Assembly (NCBI RefSeq): GCF_000203795.2
Contig: NW_006281107.1
Location: forward strand, 754,965-818,964
Direction of reading: 5' to 3'
DNA length: 64,000 nucleotides
Origin: Batrachochytrium dendrobatidis JAM81
Taxonomy: Eukaryota > Chytridiomycota > Chytridiomycetes > Rhizophydiales
The translations under genes were made by a program, and so were the position numbers. The notes beneath the pieces were generated by a model. That model worked only from the letters and a program-made list of their open reading frames with translations, was not told the origin of the DNA and searched no databases. How positions within the stretch are numbered: position 1 is the stretch's first letter; each line of letters opens with the position of its first letter. This document shows positions 37,409-50,900 of this stretch, piece after piece.

Positions 37409-40400
37409 ATGCGACAACGGCGAGGCCCAACTTGGACTGAGCATGAGCTGATGCTGCTTGCCCGAGCCGCCCATCATACCTACACAACTGGTCCGGAGGG
37501 CTGTTTTGAAGACAACTTATATCTCCAGTATCAAGCGTAAGTAATATATTTTGATTTTACCAGCTCCTACATTCCAGCACATGGGCCGATATACCATGCT
37601 GCTTGTTTGAGCGCGGCTACATTATTACTGCACCTGTTTTCCCCATTCCCTTGTAATTGTCGCATCTACAGCTCGTTTTAATCAAAAAGTAGTATGATGG
37701 CCAATTTACTGGCTGAAGAGGCAGTACTTTAAAACATGCTGGTATACACCCATCAAAATCTCTTGAAGATGAGGGATTTTCAAAAATCGAGCATATTGGT
37801 CTAAAATGCTCAAGCATCGCCTCATTCCTAATCCATCAGACTTGCGTGCAGCTAAAACAACAGCAGTCGTTTTAAGGGTTTATTTCCTACTGAGTTGGGT
37901 CTTATGCATTCTACCCTGAAGCATGTTGCTGATTGAAGCTGCAGACAGCATGTTATGAACAGCATTTATAATCTCCACCTGATACCACCATTTTTGCTGA
38001 ATCATACAATGTTTTCGCAACATCCGCTTTTATTGGCTCACGCTACCCACTTGGCTATTTGGCATGGTACTCAAATACCGAAAAGTATTTGCTACCATTT
38101 GAAACGATGAATATGATCGGTATTACAGCTGGTCTTGAATATACTTGTGCCAGCCTAGACCTGCATTGCTACTATTGTGATTTTCTATAGCCATGCTCTT
38201 TCTGCAATTGCTGCTTCAAAGCACAGTTGGTTCCCAGGTAAACAATACTTGGCCTCATTCAGTTTGGCCATAAGCGCTTCAATTGTTGTCAGTTATTGCA
38301 ATTGTGTTGGCCCAGCATGGTTTGAGAGATTAGGGTTGTTTCTCGCTCAACCAAGTTTTTAGCTAAACTAAAATTACATGCTTGGCATTGCCAGCACATA
38401 GTGAAATAACCGCTGGCCATTCTAGCTGATTTGTATAGAGCAATATTAGGATCCTTTTCCATGAAACAAAGCCACTGGTGTATTGTTTTTTTTACTTGTA
38501 GCATTGAGTTGGTTGTCTTGAGTATCGAGTGGATGGTTTTGGATCAACCAACTAGACTACCAAATAGCCAGTAGTGGTGGTGCGGATGAATGCGGATGAA
38601 GCTACGATTTCATTGGCTACACATTGCTTTAATCCGAATGTCTTTAGCTGAAGCTTGTTTGGATTACCAAGCAATATAGTGCGGTGTTTGGATGGCTGAT
38701 CACACCAGCTTGCGCATTTGTTCCGGTATCGCTTTGTTATGCTGATTTCAATTTTACGGCTTATTCGTGTGAAGTGCAACATTATCTTGCAGTCACTGCC
38801 TCTGTTTTGTTTTGGAAGACAACGGCTAAACACTTGATGCGCTTTCCTATCAGGGATCGATTGCTTCAATTGACGTTCTCAATTCTTCAAAATACCCATC
38901 ATGATTTACACGATTGAGCCACTTCTTTTTCTTGGCAGTCGTATACTACAACTAACAAGTCTAGAACTGGATTCATTTATTGTGGTTCAAATATTGAGCT
39001 GGACTGCTGTAAACATTTGGTCAGCTGTTTATGCAGAAACAAGTACTGGGGTTTCTTCGCGCTCATCTTTTGAGTTTACAAAACACACGATCTTGACCAG
39101 TAAATTTGGTTGCAGTTATTATTCCATGAGACTGGCTGTTTATTAATGTTTTGATTTACGTAAATACGATCAAAAACGCATTACTATGGCTTTGGCTGTA
39201 TGCTCTAATATTCCAAGTCTTACCCCAATGCATTTTCATATATTGCTGATTTTGTTTACGAGCTTTTTACTAATTCATTGGTTTTAAAATTTATAATTTC
39301 TTCTTGGTTGTCGATATTTGCTTCATCAGTGGTCTTGCTTCAAGGATCGTAACCAACTCTGCAGCGCATAATAATGGCAGTCATTCTAGCCCTAACCCCA
39401 TAGATATATCTATTCCAACAACGGATAGGAGCTGCAAAGCATGCATGGATCGGTGGAACAAACTAAGAGATTCGTTTCGATTCGTGTCTGATTTTGAAAA
39501 CAACGCCGTGGCCAGACCTCCTGGATTAACAGGATCCTGGTGGGATCTAGACGAGCGGTCTGGTCGAAAGACTGTGCTCACTTTATATCGCAAGGTAAAG
39601 CCATGTACTTGCCAACTTTTGATTGCTATACTGCACTTTTTATTAGCTATCTGCATCTCCAACGCATATTAATGAGCTCCAAGAAATAAGCGACAAGATT
39701 TTGGCTTTAACCTTGTCATCCCACTCGACTTTTGCGCTGTATATCAACAAATAGTCAAAGTCTGCTGATACTCCTGTTGCTGAATGTATTCTGATATCAC
39801 CAAGTATTTTATGCTATTGGATGATGTAATTTCGGTTTAATGCTGAAAGCTTAGCTTTGGTCTTGAGCAGCATGATTTGAATGCTTCTCATTTCCAATAC
39901 TCATTCTTTGAATCTATAATCCTTTTGGCTCGGCCGGAAGGCTTTCAGTAGCCATTGTATCTTTACTTTTTCCCATCAAATTTATGCCTAGAGAAACAAT
40001 TTGGTTTCAGAAGCTAATGGATGATTTGGCCTGCATCGAGGTCCATCTATACCTACCTTCCAATAGTGGCAAGGTGAAGATAGGTCAGGACATATACTGT
40101 CTTGGCCACATGGGTCTTCATTGATGGCTTGAGATGTACGAAATTGTAATGGAAAAGTGGCTTACTGCTTGAGAGCTCAGCCTTTGCCGTGACTTGGTGA
40201 TTGCTTAGCAAATGATGCATTAAGTACATGGGTTGATATTTGAAAATGTCGAGTGTTGATTCAATCGTAGCAGCACAGCTGGCAATTTTGGCATGCTTGT
40301 TTGAAATATGCCGAGCTTTTTACATCTGTGTTTTGGTGATACCATTGGATATCTACTTTGTTTGCATATTGATAGTTGGGTGTGAAATTCTCGGTACTCC

Positions 40401-42584
40401 AACGATGTTTTCTACATGGCTTGAACTATTTTGAATAGTCAAAAAGATGATTAATTTTACCTTTTAAATGTTTGAGTTGTGCTTTGAAAAACATTGCCCA
40501 AAGTTTTGCATTTTGATGCTCTCGATTTTTTTCAAGCTGGCGGCTGGTAAAGCTTCGTTTGCTAACCGGAAGATTGATTATCCATGGCAATATTTCACCT
40601 GTGCAACAACAACATCCAGTGTTATCCTTTGCTTTTAGCATTTTTAACGTGGCCGTTCACTTTTTCAACTGCTGATGGTCTAATGTAGTTGGATGCTTTT
40701 GAATACCTTGTCCCTTAATTTGAAGTCGTGATGACCGCATCCAATTTTTGTACCTAATCTTTGCCTATTGTCAACTACTGCCATGTTGCTTCTTTTTTGA
40801 ATACTTGCTCATGCAAATACAGCATATCTGTATTGCCACATTCGTCATTCCCAAACCAAAAGTACTCGAGCTAGCCCTGACTTTTTTGTATTTAAATTAC
40901 TACATGTATATAGCAATCAATCCCAAAGGCCGTTTTTGATTTCCTTTCGTCTTGGCTACCTGGAATTATATTTTCTTCGTCTGCTAAAAACGCTCAACCG
41001 CAACATCAAACGTATCCATCCTCGCATCATCTAACTCCTAATTCTGCCACCAGCTCAGAGGATACATCAATGAAGCAAAAGTCACTTCAGGCTAGTCCAC
41101 GTCAGCAACATCCAAGCACTCAGTATTCACAGCAGCCTATTCAGACACACTATCAGGAAGCGCATCCCAATCATCATCCGAGCACTCAGCAGTCATTTTC
41201 TCACCAGCAATATGATCAGCACCAGAACTATTCTGCTCGTTCGCAGTCGGAGGTACCGTTGGATCGAAAAGATGACAGGTGCATATCACCAAACTTTAAT
41301 CATCGTACATCTTTCCAAGGATCCAACAACCCATCAATACCACCTAATAGCATGTCCCACTCATCGCGTTCATCATCGTCATCTCCATCAACAGCAAAGG
41401 TCGTATCGGGCGCCTTGCCTCCTATTGTTCCAGGGCAAGCTCAGTCTCCCTATGTTGATTCTCGCACACACCCATCGCAACATCTTCACCAAAAACTCCC
41501 TTCTCTAGCGGCCCAGATTCAACATTCTGCCGGATCACATTCGCCACGACCCTTGCTATCGTCAGAAAGTTTCTCTGCTCCACATCCGCATCAGACTCGC
41601 CATCAACCCTTCCATTCACATCCCTATCCCTATCCACCATCCCATCATCAGTATCCTCAGAACGCACAGCACACTTCGTATCCTCAGCAGCTAGGAAAGC
41701 GAATGGCTTTTTCTGCCAGTGCTGGGAATGACTATAATTCTTCTGCATACTCTTCTCACGCTCTGCCGCAGACCAAGTATCAACGAGTAGAAGGTGCATC
41801 AGTGCGCCCGTCGTCTACCCAGACATTGCATTATCAGCATCACAATGCACAATCAGATCGGCATCTAGTGGAAGCAGGCATGGGTGCTGCTGGTCCGCTT
41901 CATGATACTGCAGCTGTTTCGACTGCATCTTACCAAACCCAAAACTCTCCAAACAATCATTTTAGACGCGCCGAAGCCCAACCACACCATTCTACACCTC
42001 GTCATTACAGTTATGCCAATCAGCGCCCAATGGCATATTCTGACGAAGTGTCCGAGGCACATCGTTCGACTCATGGGATGCGTACGCATGTCGTTTCTGG
42101 TTTAGCTGCATCAAATTCTGCCATGTCAACTTCGCCTACAGTACCGCCGCTTTCTTCACAGTCGCCGTATTCGTCCGACACACGAACAGAGATTCTAGAT
42201 CGACTCGAGTCTCATTTGGCGTCTCGCCATGTCAAGTCAGAAGGTTCGTCTCAATCCCATTACACTCTACCAGACAAGTCTAAACTGTACGTACCTACCA
42301 ACAGCAATCGAACATCTACTTCCCATATACCCGCTACTACTTTACCTTCAAGTACAATACCTGTCCAAAGCGGAAATGGAAAACTGATGCCAGATTCTCT
42401 ACTATTGGCTGCTTACTCACCAACGTCTACTACCATGCAAGACCTTGTTGGATTGCTAACAGAATGGCGACAAAGTGATGTAGCATTTCAGAATCGTCTG
42501 TCTGCTCTAATCGATTCTCTGGATGGATATGCTCAAGGTACAATTGGAGTCAAAAGTGTATCTGTACCCGATACAAACCAATAA
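37409..42584 (+). CDS. Myb/SANT-like DNA-binding protein with Gln/His/Ser-rich tail
   Basis: Proposed exons: 37409-37536, 39330-39594, 39647-39738, 41054-42584; phases agree throughout and give about 671 aa. Exon 1 encodes RRGPTWTEHELMLLARAA and exon 2 supplies RSCKACMDRWNKLRDSFRFV, then GSWWDLDERSGRK. Together these form a Myb/SANT-like (trihelix/MSANTD) fold with its conserved tryptophans. The last exon is Gln/His/Pro/Ser-rich (~450 residues) and ends in a short amphipathic segment (MQDLVGLLTEWRQSDVAFQN). A transcription factor role is inferred. Introns 1 and 3 are 1793 and 1315 nt, far above the local norm. The link between exons 3 and 4 is the weakest part; 40914-42584 or 41070-42584 could instead be a separate gene. 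Confidence 0.6.
39125..39173 (-). mobile_element. MITE family 1, terminal fragment inside an intron
   Basis: On the minus strand GATCGTATTTACGTAAATC, followed by AATAAACAGCCAGTCTCATG, matches the terminal and subterminal family sequence. It lies in the 1.8-kb first intron of the Myb/SANT-like gene. The other end is not recognised. Confidence 0.5.
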
Positions 42585-42842
42585 TAATCGGTCCCGCCAT
42601 GTTTCCAATATGGCTTAAACTGCATTAATGATTCTATAGTCTATTTAAATTTTTATCCATAAAGTAATTAAACCAATTCAAGAGACAAGTGTTTATTTCC
42701 CCACCATTTAAGGAGTGATTGAGAGAATAAAAATTGGATGAAGAGAATGATGTTTGAAAGACAGTTAATAGATTGAGGCGAAACAGGTAGTGTAGTTGCT
42801 GAAATGACTGCCAACCAAAAATAGATCTGTCAAATTAAAAGA

Positions 42843-45800
42843 TTAGAAATCTTCATCAGAAGAGTTGAGTGCTTCGCCATCCTTGATCTTTTGGGCGATT
42901 CTCTTCTCTTTTGCCTTGAGTTCCTTGCGAGTCAGCTTCCTCTTGCTCTTGACCTTGGTCACGTTGCCAAATGCATCGGTCACTGTTTCTTGCTCCTTGA
43001 GCTCAATCTTTTCAACAATCATCTCCTTCTTGGCACCAGTGATGCTGAGGCGGCCATCTACCACGTTCCACTTTTCGGGACACAAGGCATCAGTGAACTC
43101 GGCATTGTGAGAAATAATGATAACACCACCACCAAAATCGGTAATAGCACCTGCAAGAGCACCGAGCGAGTCACGATCAAGATAATTGGTCGGCTCGTCA
43201 AGAACAAGCATGTGAGGTTGGTTCCACATACAGGCACCCAACACAACCTTGACCTTTTGGCCACCAGAAAGACCACGCATACGCGAATGTGATGCAAACT
43301 CGGGATCAAGACCAACATCCTTCAAGTGCTTCTCAACATTAGCTGCTGTAAGGGGACGAGAGTAAGCCCCCTCCTTTGCAGCCTCTTTGTCATCAAATGC
43401 CTGGATAATCTTTTCAAAACCCCAGTCTTCAAGCTTCTCACGAGACACCCATTGGTTATCATCGTGGGGCTTGTTGATGAATTTAAGCTCATACTCGTAT
43501 GAACGCTTGGCCTTACGACGGCCCATAATCGCCTCGATTTGGTACTTTTCGGCTTCAATAACAACGACCTTGAGCATTTGCTTTTGGTCCTCTTCTGTCA
43601 TTTGACGCGAAGCCTTGGCAAGGAGTTCACGATCCTCACCATACTGGAAACGCCAGCGAATATACTCATTTGGAGTCTTGTCCAAATGCTGTTCAATGTG
43701 ATGGAAGGCGTGCTGGGCAACGTAGGCAACACGCAGATTAGGATGTTTCCATACTTCACCGCTTTCGGGAATCACTTCTCCGGTAAGAACTTTGATCATG
43801 GTAGATTTACCAGCACCGTTGGGACCAATGCAAGCAACACGGGAATTGAGCGAACATTGTAGGGATACGTCTTGCAATGAGGGCTTGGTGGCACCTGGAT
43901 AGGTAAACTTGATGCGCTGCATCTTAAGAATGGCCTTGTCCTTGGACTTGATGCCTTCGAGGAAACCGGGCTCTGGGAATTTGAAAGAAAACTGGGTGGC
44001 AGAAAGCTCATAGTAAGAACGAGCCTCTGGACGCTGCTCCACAAACTTGGATAGATTACCCCTGTATGTCTTGAGTTTACGGTTTTCGTAGTGGATAATA
44101 TGAGTGCAGACGCGATCAAGGAAACCCGAGTCGTGAGAAACAACGAGCGATGTGACATTAGGAATGTTGTTAAGATAGTCCTCGAGCCATTTGACGTTGC
44201 TCACATCCAAATGATTAGTGGGTTCATCAAGAAGCAAAATATCTGCATTTTCAAGCATAGCTCGAGCAAGTTCAAGCTTCATCTTCCAGCCACCAGAAAG
44301 GGAGCCGACAGCCTGAGCAAGACGATCTTCGTCGAAACCGACAGATTTGAGGGTATTGCTGACAGCAGTGCTCTCAAACTTTGCATCACTTAGACAAAAC
44401 TCAAGCACAGATAGATCGGCATCAGATGCCTGCAAGTTATGCTCGACAAAAACAGTTTTGAGTTCGTCTGCAGGTGGGAAACCTTCAAGTTGTCCATTGG
44501 CAATGGCGCGCATAAGAGTAGATTTACCAACACCGTTGGGACCGCAAAGACCGTAGACCTTGCCACGAGTAAGACGGAATTTGGTGTTGTTGAGCAAAAT
44601 CATACCACCATAAGCAAGGGAGAACTCGCAGTTGCAAAGCTCTTCACCCTCGTCAATAACCTCTTCGTTGGACTGCTTTTGGCGCTTCTTGTCCATCTCA
44701 ACAAAGTGAGCAAGCAATGGCTTGGCAACTTCCTTGGCCTTGGCCTCGCCAATAACGGGACCAATAAAGGGAACGACGGTATGGATAAAGTCGGGCAAAT
44801 CGAGCACATGAGTGTCGTACATGACATACAAGAGCGATGCAACATAGTCAACAGTGGGCTCGTCAACCTTGTCCTTGGACACGGCAGAGATAGACTTTTT
44901 GACCAAGGCAATGGTTTGAGCGTGTTCCTCGGCCAAACGCTTTGCAACAGCTTCTGGATCCTCAATATGAACATCGGCACCACCACCAACACGGATCATG
45001 GTAGCACGAGCATTAGTTGAAACGCTACGGAGTTCAGGATCGGCAGCAATCTCAATAATACGATCAAGACCAGGCATGAGTTTGGGCAAAAACTGATGGG
45101 CATCTGCAGGGTTCTCGACAAGCTTGCACATATTGTCGATAATCACAGCAGTTTGACGAAGAACTGCAGGTTTGCGCTCGGCAAGACCACGCACAAGCAA
45201 AGGAACCATGATGGAGAGAGTTGGGGCTTCAACTTGCTGCACAAAGGTGGTAGAAGCAAGCTTGTAAACACATTCGGGGACCTCCTCGGGACGAGCAATA
45301 CAGCTGATAAGAGCAGGCAAGAACGGTACAACGTCAATGTTTTCAAGAACACCGCAAACCTGAGTCATGCATTCGTGAGCTGCAACCTTGACCTATTTGT
45401 GGTTGTAATAGTACATACCAGTTGAGAAATACAATATCGTATTGCAATAGATTCAAAGAATAAAATAGCGCACGAGTTGGTTTAACCAGACAACGCAGTG
45501 CCAAACCATGTTGGCCCAAAAGGCACATTCATGACGGTACAACGTGTCCTTATTACACCAACTTTTGCTGAAAGTCAATAATATACCTCGGGTTTAGTGG
45601 CCCACATGGAATCGGATACAGCTGGAATGATCTCGGGCAGACAGCGGGACACTTGAGTGGCCGAGGTCTTTGTGAGGTTTCCAAGAAATTTGAGAGCAGC
45701 AATCTTGGTTTGCCATTTCTTTTCGTTGGACAAATTGTTTAGCAAAACAGGCACGAGTAGCTTAACCGAGAAACGTCCAGGAAGAGCCATTAGTGCACTA

Positions 45801-46138
45801 GCTGCAACTTCGGCAGCCTCACGGACAGAGGCAACCTTGTCACCATAGCCATTAAGGATGGAAGTGAGCTCAGGAACGAGGTATGGCTCAGCAGGGTAGC
45901 CAAGTTTGTCAGCAAGCTCCTTGTAAGCAAAAAGTGCACCCTCACGGGCATTAACAGACTTTTTGTTTTCAGTGGCAGTTTTGAGGGATGCAAGAACCCC
46001 AGCATCAATGAGGCCGGCAGAGATACCGACGGTCTTGACAAGACCGGCGAGATCACTAGCAGCTGCACGGCGCTCATCGATAGAAGCGGTATCGGATGTA
46101 ACTTGCTTAATGAGATCGGCAATCTGAGCCTTGGTCAT
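42843..46138 (-). CDS. TEF3: Translation elongation factor 3 (EF-3), two-ABC ATPase
   Basis: Exons (minus strand): 45587-46138 and 42843-45392 (194-nt intron); 1033 aa, close to yeast EF-3. HEAT repeats fill the first ~320 residues (AALKFLGNLTK and similar). ABC domain 1 has Walker A GPNGVGKST (~residue 460), signature LSGGWKMKLELARAM and Walker B ILLLDEPTNHLD. ABC domain 2 has GPNGAGKST (~695), LSGGQKVKVVLGACMW and MLVLDEPTNYLD. A chromodomain-like insert lies in ABC2. EF-3 helps release E-site tRNA on fungal ribosomes. The basic tail is shorter than in yeast and ends in SSDEDF. Strong C-ending codon bias indicates high expression. The start at 46138 is preferred; an in-frame ATG 30 nt upstream exists. 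Confidence 0.97.
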
Positions 46139-47387
46139 TTTAAAATATTCTGTCTGTTCAGTAACCACGTAGGGAATAAATGGGAATAAAGCAAGACATC
46201 AAAACGCAGTGCAGTTCCAAATATGGGCATTTATGTTTATGCATATCGACAACGTTGGAATCCGCATTGGCAAGACAGTAGCATGACCAGTCATAAAAAC
46301 GGTATATCAATCACCAGATAATTCCAGCAAAAATGCGTGACAAGACCGAAAAATTGACGCACAGCAAGTAGAAACAAAAAATATTGTAATATTAGTACAA
46401 CTGACAGTCGAAAAGGCAATGGAAAGTGCAGCGGCAAAAACAAACTGTCAAAGTCGTTGTTTGCCCATCTTCCACTTGTGATGAATTCACATTCAACCAA
46501 AAAAACCATCACTTCAGATACCAACATGCACTACAAATCAAGGACAAAACATACCTGTGCTGTTGGAGGAAAATAAAAACTATAGGTCGGCAAGCAGTTC
46601 GAGTTGTGTCTCGACTTTTAAGAGTTTCACGAGTAAGTCTAAGCCCATTCAAATGCATACCAACCAGCAGTAGTTAGTATCGAACAAAAAGTTGTCAAGG
46701 TTACACAAACATGGATTATATCATGCCAGCAGACTATTCACATGATTCAATAAGTGCAATAGTAATAAAACATCATAAAACCGCATTGAGAACAGACAAG
46801 TCATTGCTACACTCTCAACACTGGCAAGTGCTTTCAAACAAAAACAAACTATCCAGCCAATATCCTCCGCCCCAATAAAAATAAAAACCTACCAATCCTT
46901 TGAAAGAACTTGGTCGTGAAAGGATGCGTAGAGGAAGAGAAAGCTCGAGCGAGTAAATAAAAAAATCTTGAAAAAAATATTTCCTGAGGACGAGTTCAAA
47001 TCTGAATTTTTAGAATGGCCACGCGGTGTTGCCACGCGGTTGAAGCCAAAAACGCGTCTGTTCGAAACATTGCCACCCAAGTCCAGATTAGGACTCATCG
47101 CTTCAATCCCATTCTATCCGGTAAACCCGTGACATCCACCTCTTTCAAAAGTCCTGGTTTCCATTCAATTGTCTTATCCTATTGAATGACGGCTTCAATC
47201 ACGTCTCAATAAAAGCAACGCTTTTTTATCCATTTGATATCCACTTGATATCCCATGACTTGAAGGATTGTCAACATCACTTGGCTTGTCAATGATGGTT
47301 GGATTTGCACGTCTTTCATTTTACGTGAATACGGCTGTAAATGTTGATGAATCAAATCCAAGATTCACTATATGTAATAAGGAAAAG
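46139..47387. other. Intergenic, EF-3 upstream region
   Basis: About 1.25 kb upstream of EF-3. It may contain an untranslated leader and the promoter. A solo MITE end is at 47315-47337. A 12-bp direct repeat (GCCACGCGGT) occurs twice at about 47020-47040. No convincing ORF is seen. Confidence 0.5.
47315..47337. mobile_element. MITE family 1, solo right terminal repeat
   Basis: CATTTTACGTGAATACGGCTG followed by TA is one of the best matches to the terminal consensus. No matching left end or interior was found to its left, so it is a fragment or a solo end. Confidence 0.6.
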
Positions 47388-47934
47388 TTGGCATAAAATG
47401 TACATGTATAAAACACTCGCATTGACTTTGCTTTGCTTTGGAATAAACAATGATTAAATATCCGCGATGCTTTCCTATTACATCTTGATTAGACACTCAA
47501 TTTTTGTTTCAAGTACAGTGCCCATCATATGATACACACTACAATCTTAAATCTGCCCCTTTCTTTCGTTTGGCATAACCATGCATTGTACAATCACTAA
47601 ACCTGAAACCATATTCATTGTAATCTGGATATGGGAACTGTTTTGATGTTGTCAATATAACTTTACTCATATCTTTGTTGTATTCTAATCTCATGTTCGC
47701 GCTTGGATTCAAATAGCAATCTCATACAATTATGCATACCAATCACATAATATTTGTATGAGAGTTGAAGAATGATCAAGTACCAAGGATGTGGGATTGA
47801 TTGCAATGTGAACATTCATTTAGCTTTACACAAAAATGAGTAAAAACAGTGACCAGTAAACTGATCCCCATCATTTCATGAGACTGCGGCTTACTATACA
47901 CCCCTATTTAGTAGTTGATTTTATGTCAATATGG
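47388..47934. mobile_element. MITE family 1, degenerate near-full copy (~547 bp)
   Basis: In the minus orientation its interior matches the copies at 51157 and 52223: GTACAATGCATGGTTATGCC, then the ACTCATTTTTGTGTAAAGC-type stretch. The end at 47920-47934 (TTATGTCAATATGG before TA) is diverged but recognisable. It ends 27 bp from the stop codon of the Mei2-like gene. Confidence 0.65.
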
Positions 47935-47960
47935 TAATAAAACTAGTAAATCCATCACAT

Positions 47961-50900
47961 TTATTTCTTAGTTTGTTGAAGGAGCATTGCAGCAAGTGAC
48001 TGGAGTTGCTGTTGCTGATCTTGTTGTTGCGATTGTACTCCATGGTGAGGTTGCATTTGCAAACTAGATGATGTATGTGGCCTAGAATTTTGTGCGTGTT
48101 GCTGACCATGCGGTGGCCGATTCTGCTGATGTTGCGATGGGTTTGGATAACCATAATTTGCCTGCTGATTTGACACTGGCAGCGTCTGAGCTCCAATCAC
48201 GGAATGTGCTCCAGGTGTTTGCAATGGCTGTCCAATAGCAGTTGGCGTTGCGCCAGGTGTAGCCTGTAGAGAAAGCATGTAACCATACAATATAAACATG
48301 AATCCAGTTTACAATCACAATAGATTCGACAAAAATCAAATAAATTACCTGTCCAATTAGTGCAAGTAGATGAGCCAGCTGGCTGGTTGCACCAGGAGTG
48401 CCAAGTTGTATACCTGGGGCGGCAGACTGTGATTGTGGGCCTTGTTGCTGAGGTATCACTTGCTGTGGCGGCTGTTGTCTAGATTGCGCCTGCTGCTGTT
48501 GTACCTGGCCAAGTAACCGCAGTAAACTCATTGCATCCTGAGATCCACCGGCCATTGGTGCACTGGCATTTTGTGAAGCAGGCCCAGGTGTAGTTACACG
48601 TGGTTGAAGCAACTGAGTCAAAGGTGTTTGAGAGGGAGTAGTTCTAGCTGTAGACAAAGACTGGCCATATCCAGATCCGCCTTGTCCCTGCACATTAGTA
48701 TTTCCCACAAGCGAATCTAGGTCATCCAATTTAAAATATCAACAAAATGATAAGCCTCTATTGTATCACCATTTGCAGAAATCTATCTCAACAATGAATG
48801 ATACATCTTACCGAGCAGTGAACCTCCAGCTGGTCGTGGAGCTTGTACGTCTCCTCGATCGTAGCCTTGGCCACCATTATATCCACCACTATAACGCGGA
48901 CCACGTCCAAAATCGTCAGATCTACCACGATCTTCATAATGATAGCTACCGCCACGACCACCTCGGTGACTAGATCCACCACGACCGTGATGCTCAAGGT
49001 CACGATCGTATCCGTGCGACAGATTTTGACGTCTAGGATCAGCATGCTGAATAGGCTTCAATGAACTCTCGCTATGTCATGGCAGTATAATGTTAAAAAC
49101 AAAGTTGAATTTAAATACTAAATCTGCAAGAGCTTGAGAATTAGACAAACTTACTCAATATTGGTAGTGTCCCAAACAATTTTGGCACTAAGGCGTCCGC
49201 CTTTAAAAGATGGATTCGCTTCAATATAATCCAGTGCACTATCTGCACTACGCATATCCCAAAACTCGACAAGTGGATCACTAACAAATTACAGTACGTT
49301 TATCATGGTGTAAGCATTACATGTGCTATTGAATTAGCAAGTACGCACTCCATTACAAAAGCGCATCGACAATAACAAACTACAAAAATATCTGGCCGAT
49401 AAAATAGCATACCCATCAGCATCCTCCCGCACTTTCTTAATATCACCAAAACGTGCTAATAGCTCTTGAGCGTCGTGACCATTCAGTTCGCTACGACTAT
49501 CACGCAAATGAAGTTTAACAGTACCCTGATAAACCAAACCAGTTTCAAAACATCAATATCAACCCATTTCAATCTTAATCACCAGTACAAGCGATTGTAA
49601 ACCAAAAGTTGACTGTTTAGACATTATGCTACAACTCACTTGATAACTATTTGCTTTACAATCTCCGTTATTTTTTTCCTCGGCTTTGGGTAGCGAATAA
49701 TGAACATCAATCTAAAATATCAAACATTCAAATACTATCCATAAGTCTACTTATAACTCGATACAATGGTAACTAAAGTAGATGCCATGATCCCACATCC
49801 ATGTGACGCTTTAAAAAATAAAGTTTTAAACTCGTATTTCTTGCAGTATGTTCAAACACTTTTTACAGATTGACGGGCATCACAGACAAAATAAAATTGC
49901 TACTCAATAGCCAACACCTTAACACCAAAAACTATCCATTACCTGACGACCTGCAAACATGGTTTCTTGCAGAGCAACTCTCGCTCTTTCAGCAGCCCGC
50001 AAATCATACTATGGTATAAGCGAATATCACCACATTTTTCCATTCAGAGTATAAGGTTTAAATGTATAATATATCGAGTCAGATCGCATTGATATCAGGC
50101 AAACCATGCCAATCCAGAATCATCCCAAGCATCCGTATATTGGCGTCGAATTTAACAAAAGCGCAAACGAATGTCATTTACAGTAATGTCCAGTAGATGC
50201 CAAACCAAATTTATAGAAAACCAAAATGAATGTCAGATATGCATGTTCAACTAAAGTAAATGAGTAAAAGGAATATCCGTAAAGGAAAATCACACTAATT
50301 GGCTTCATCTAGATGTGCACTATAACTAATAACCTATTATTGCATCACTCTGTCCAGTTCCATCTAACTCAATCTATCACTCAATAAAATGGAACATGAA
50401 CAAAGACAAGGCAATCAAATAACAGCAAAAATGCTATTAGCTGCATAAGCAGTAATACTAAAACTACCTGCATTGAATCTCACTCGGAATAATTTTAAAC
50501 CCCAATATACACAACAAGAGCAAATAAAATGATCGTGCTGACAAGATGAATGAATAAAAACCAATCAAAATACAAACTAGCAGCATATTCACCACGCACA
50601 TATGTCACAAATACAATTCCGCGACGAGAAATAAGATCAAAAACCAGCTTGATTTCTCCATATGGCTCAAATACTCGTCTAATGTCCGACTCGGTAGCAT
50701 CAAATGAAACATTGCGAACAAATAGTGTACGGCATGTGGCTTCTGCAGGACCATCAGATCCACTTTGAGTATGCTGCTGCCCACCCTGATTGTCATACTG
50801 CTGCTGGTTCTGCATCAAAGTCTGTTGTTGATACGATGATGGATCTGGATAAGGTTGCTGTCTCCAAGACTGTCCTTGATGATCCTGGTAATGAGCAGTT

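Noticed and set aside
40240..40434. 64-codon ORF rich in hydrophobic residues, considered as a membrane protein
   Set aside because: Lies in a proposed intron of the Myb/SANT-like gene, has no family match and no promoter signs.
42865..45020. Several long ORFs opposite to or out of frame with EF-3
   Set aside because: They are shadows of the strongly biased EF-3 coding sequence; the minus-strand frame has the conserved ABC motifs.
46889..47098. 69-codon minus-strand ORF upstream of EF-3, considered as a leader exon
   Set aside because: EF-3 has its normal N-terminus in the exon ending at 46138 and no in-phase splice joins this ORF.
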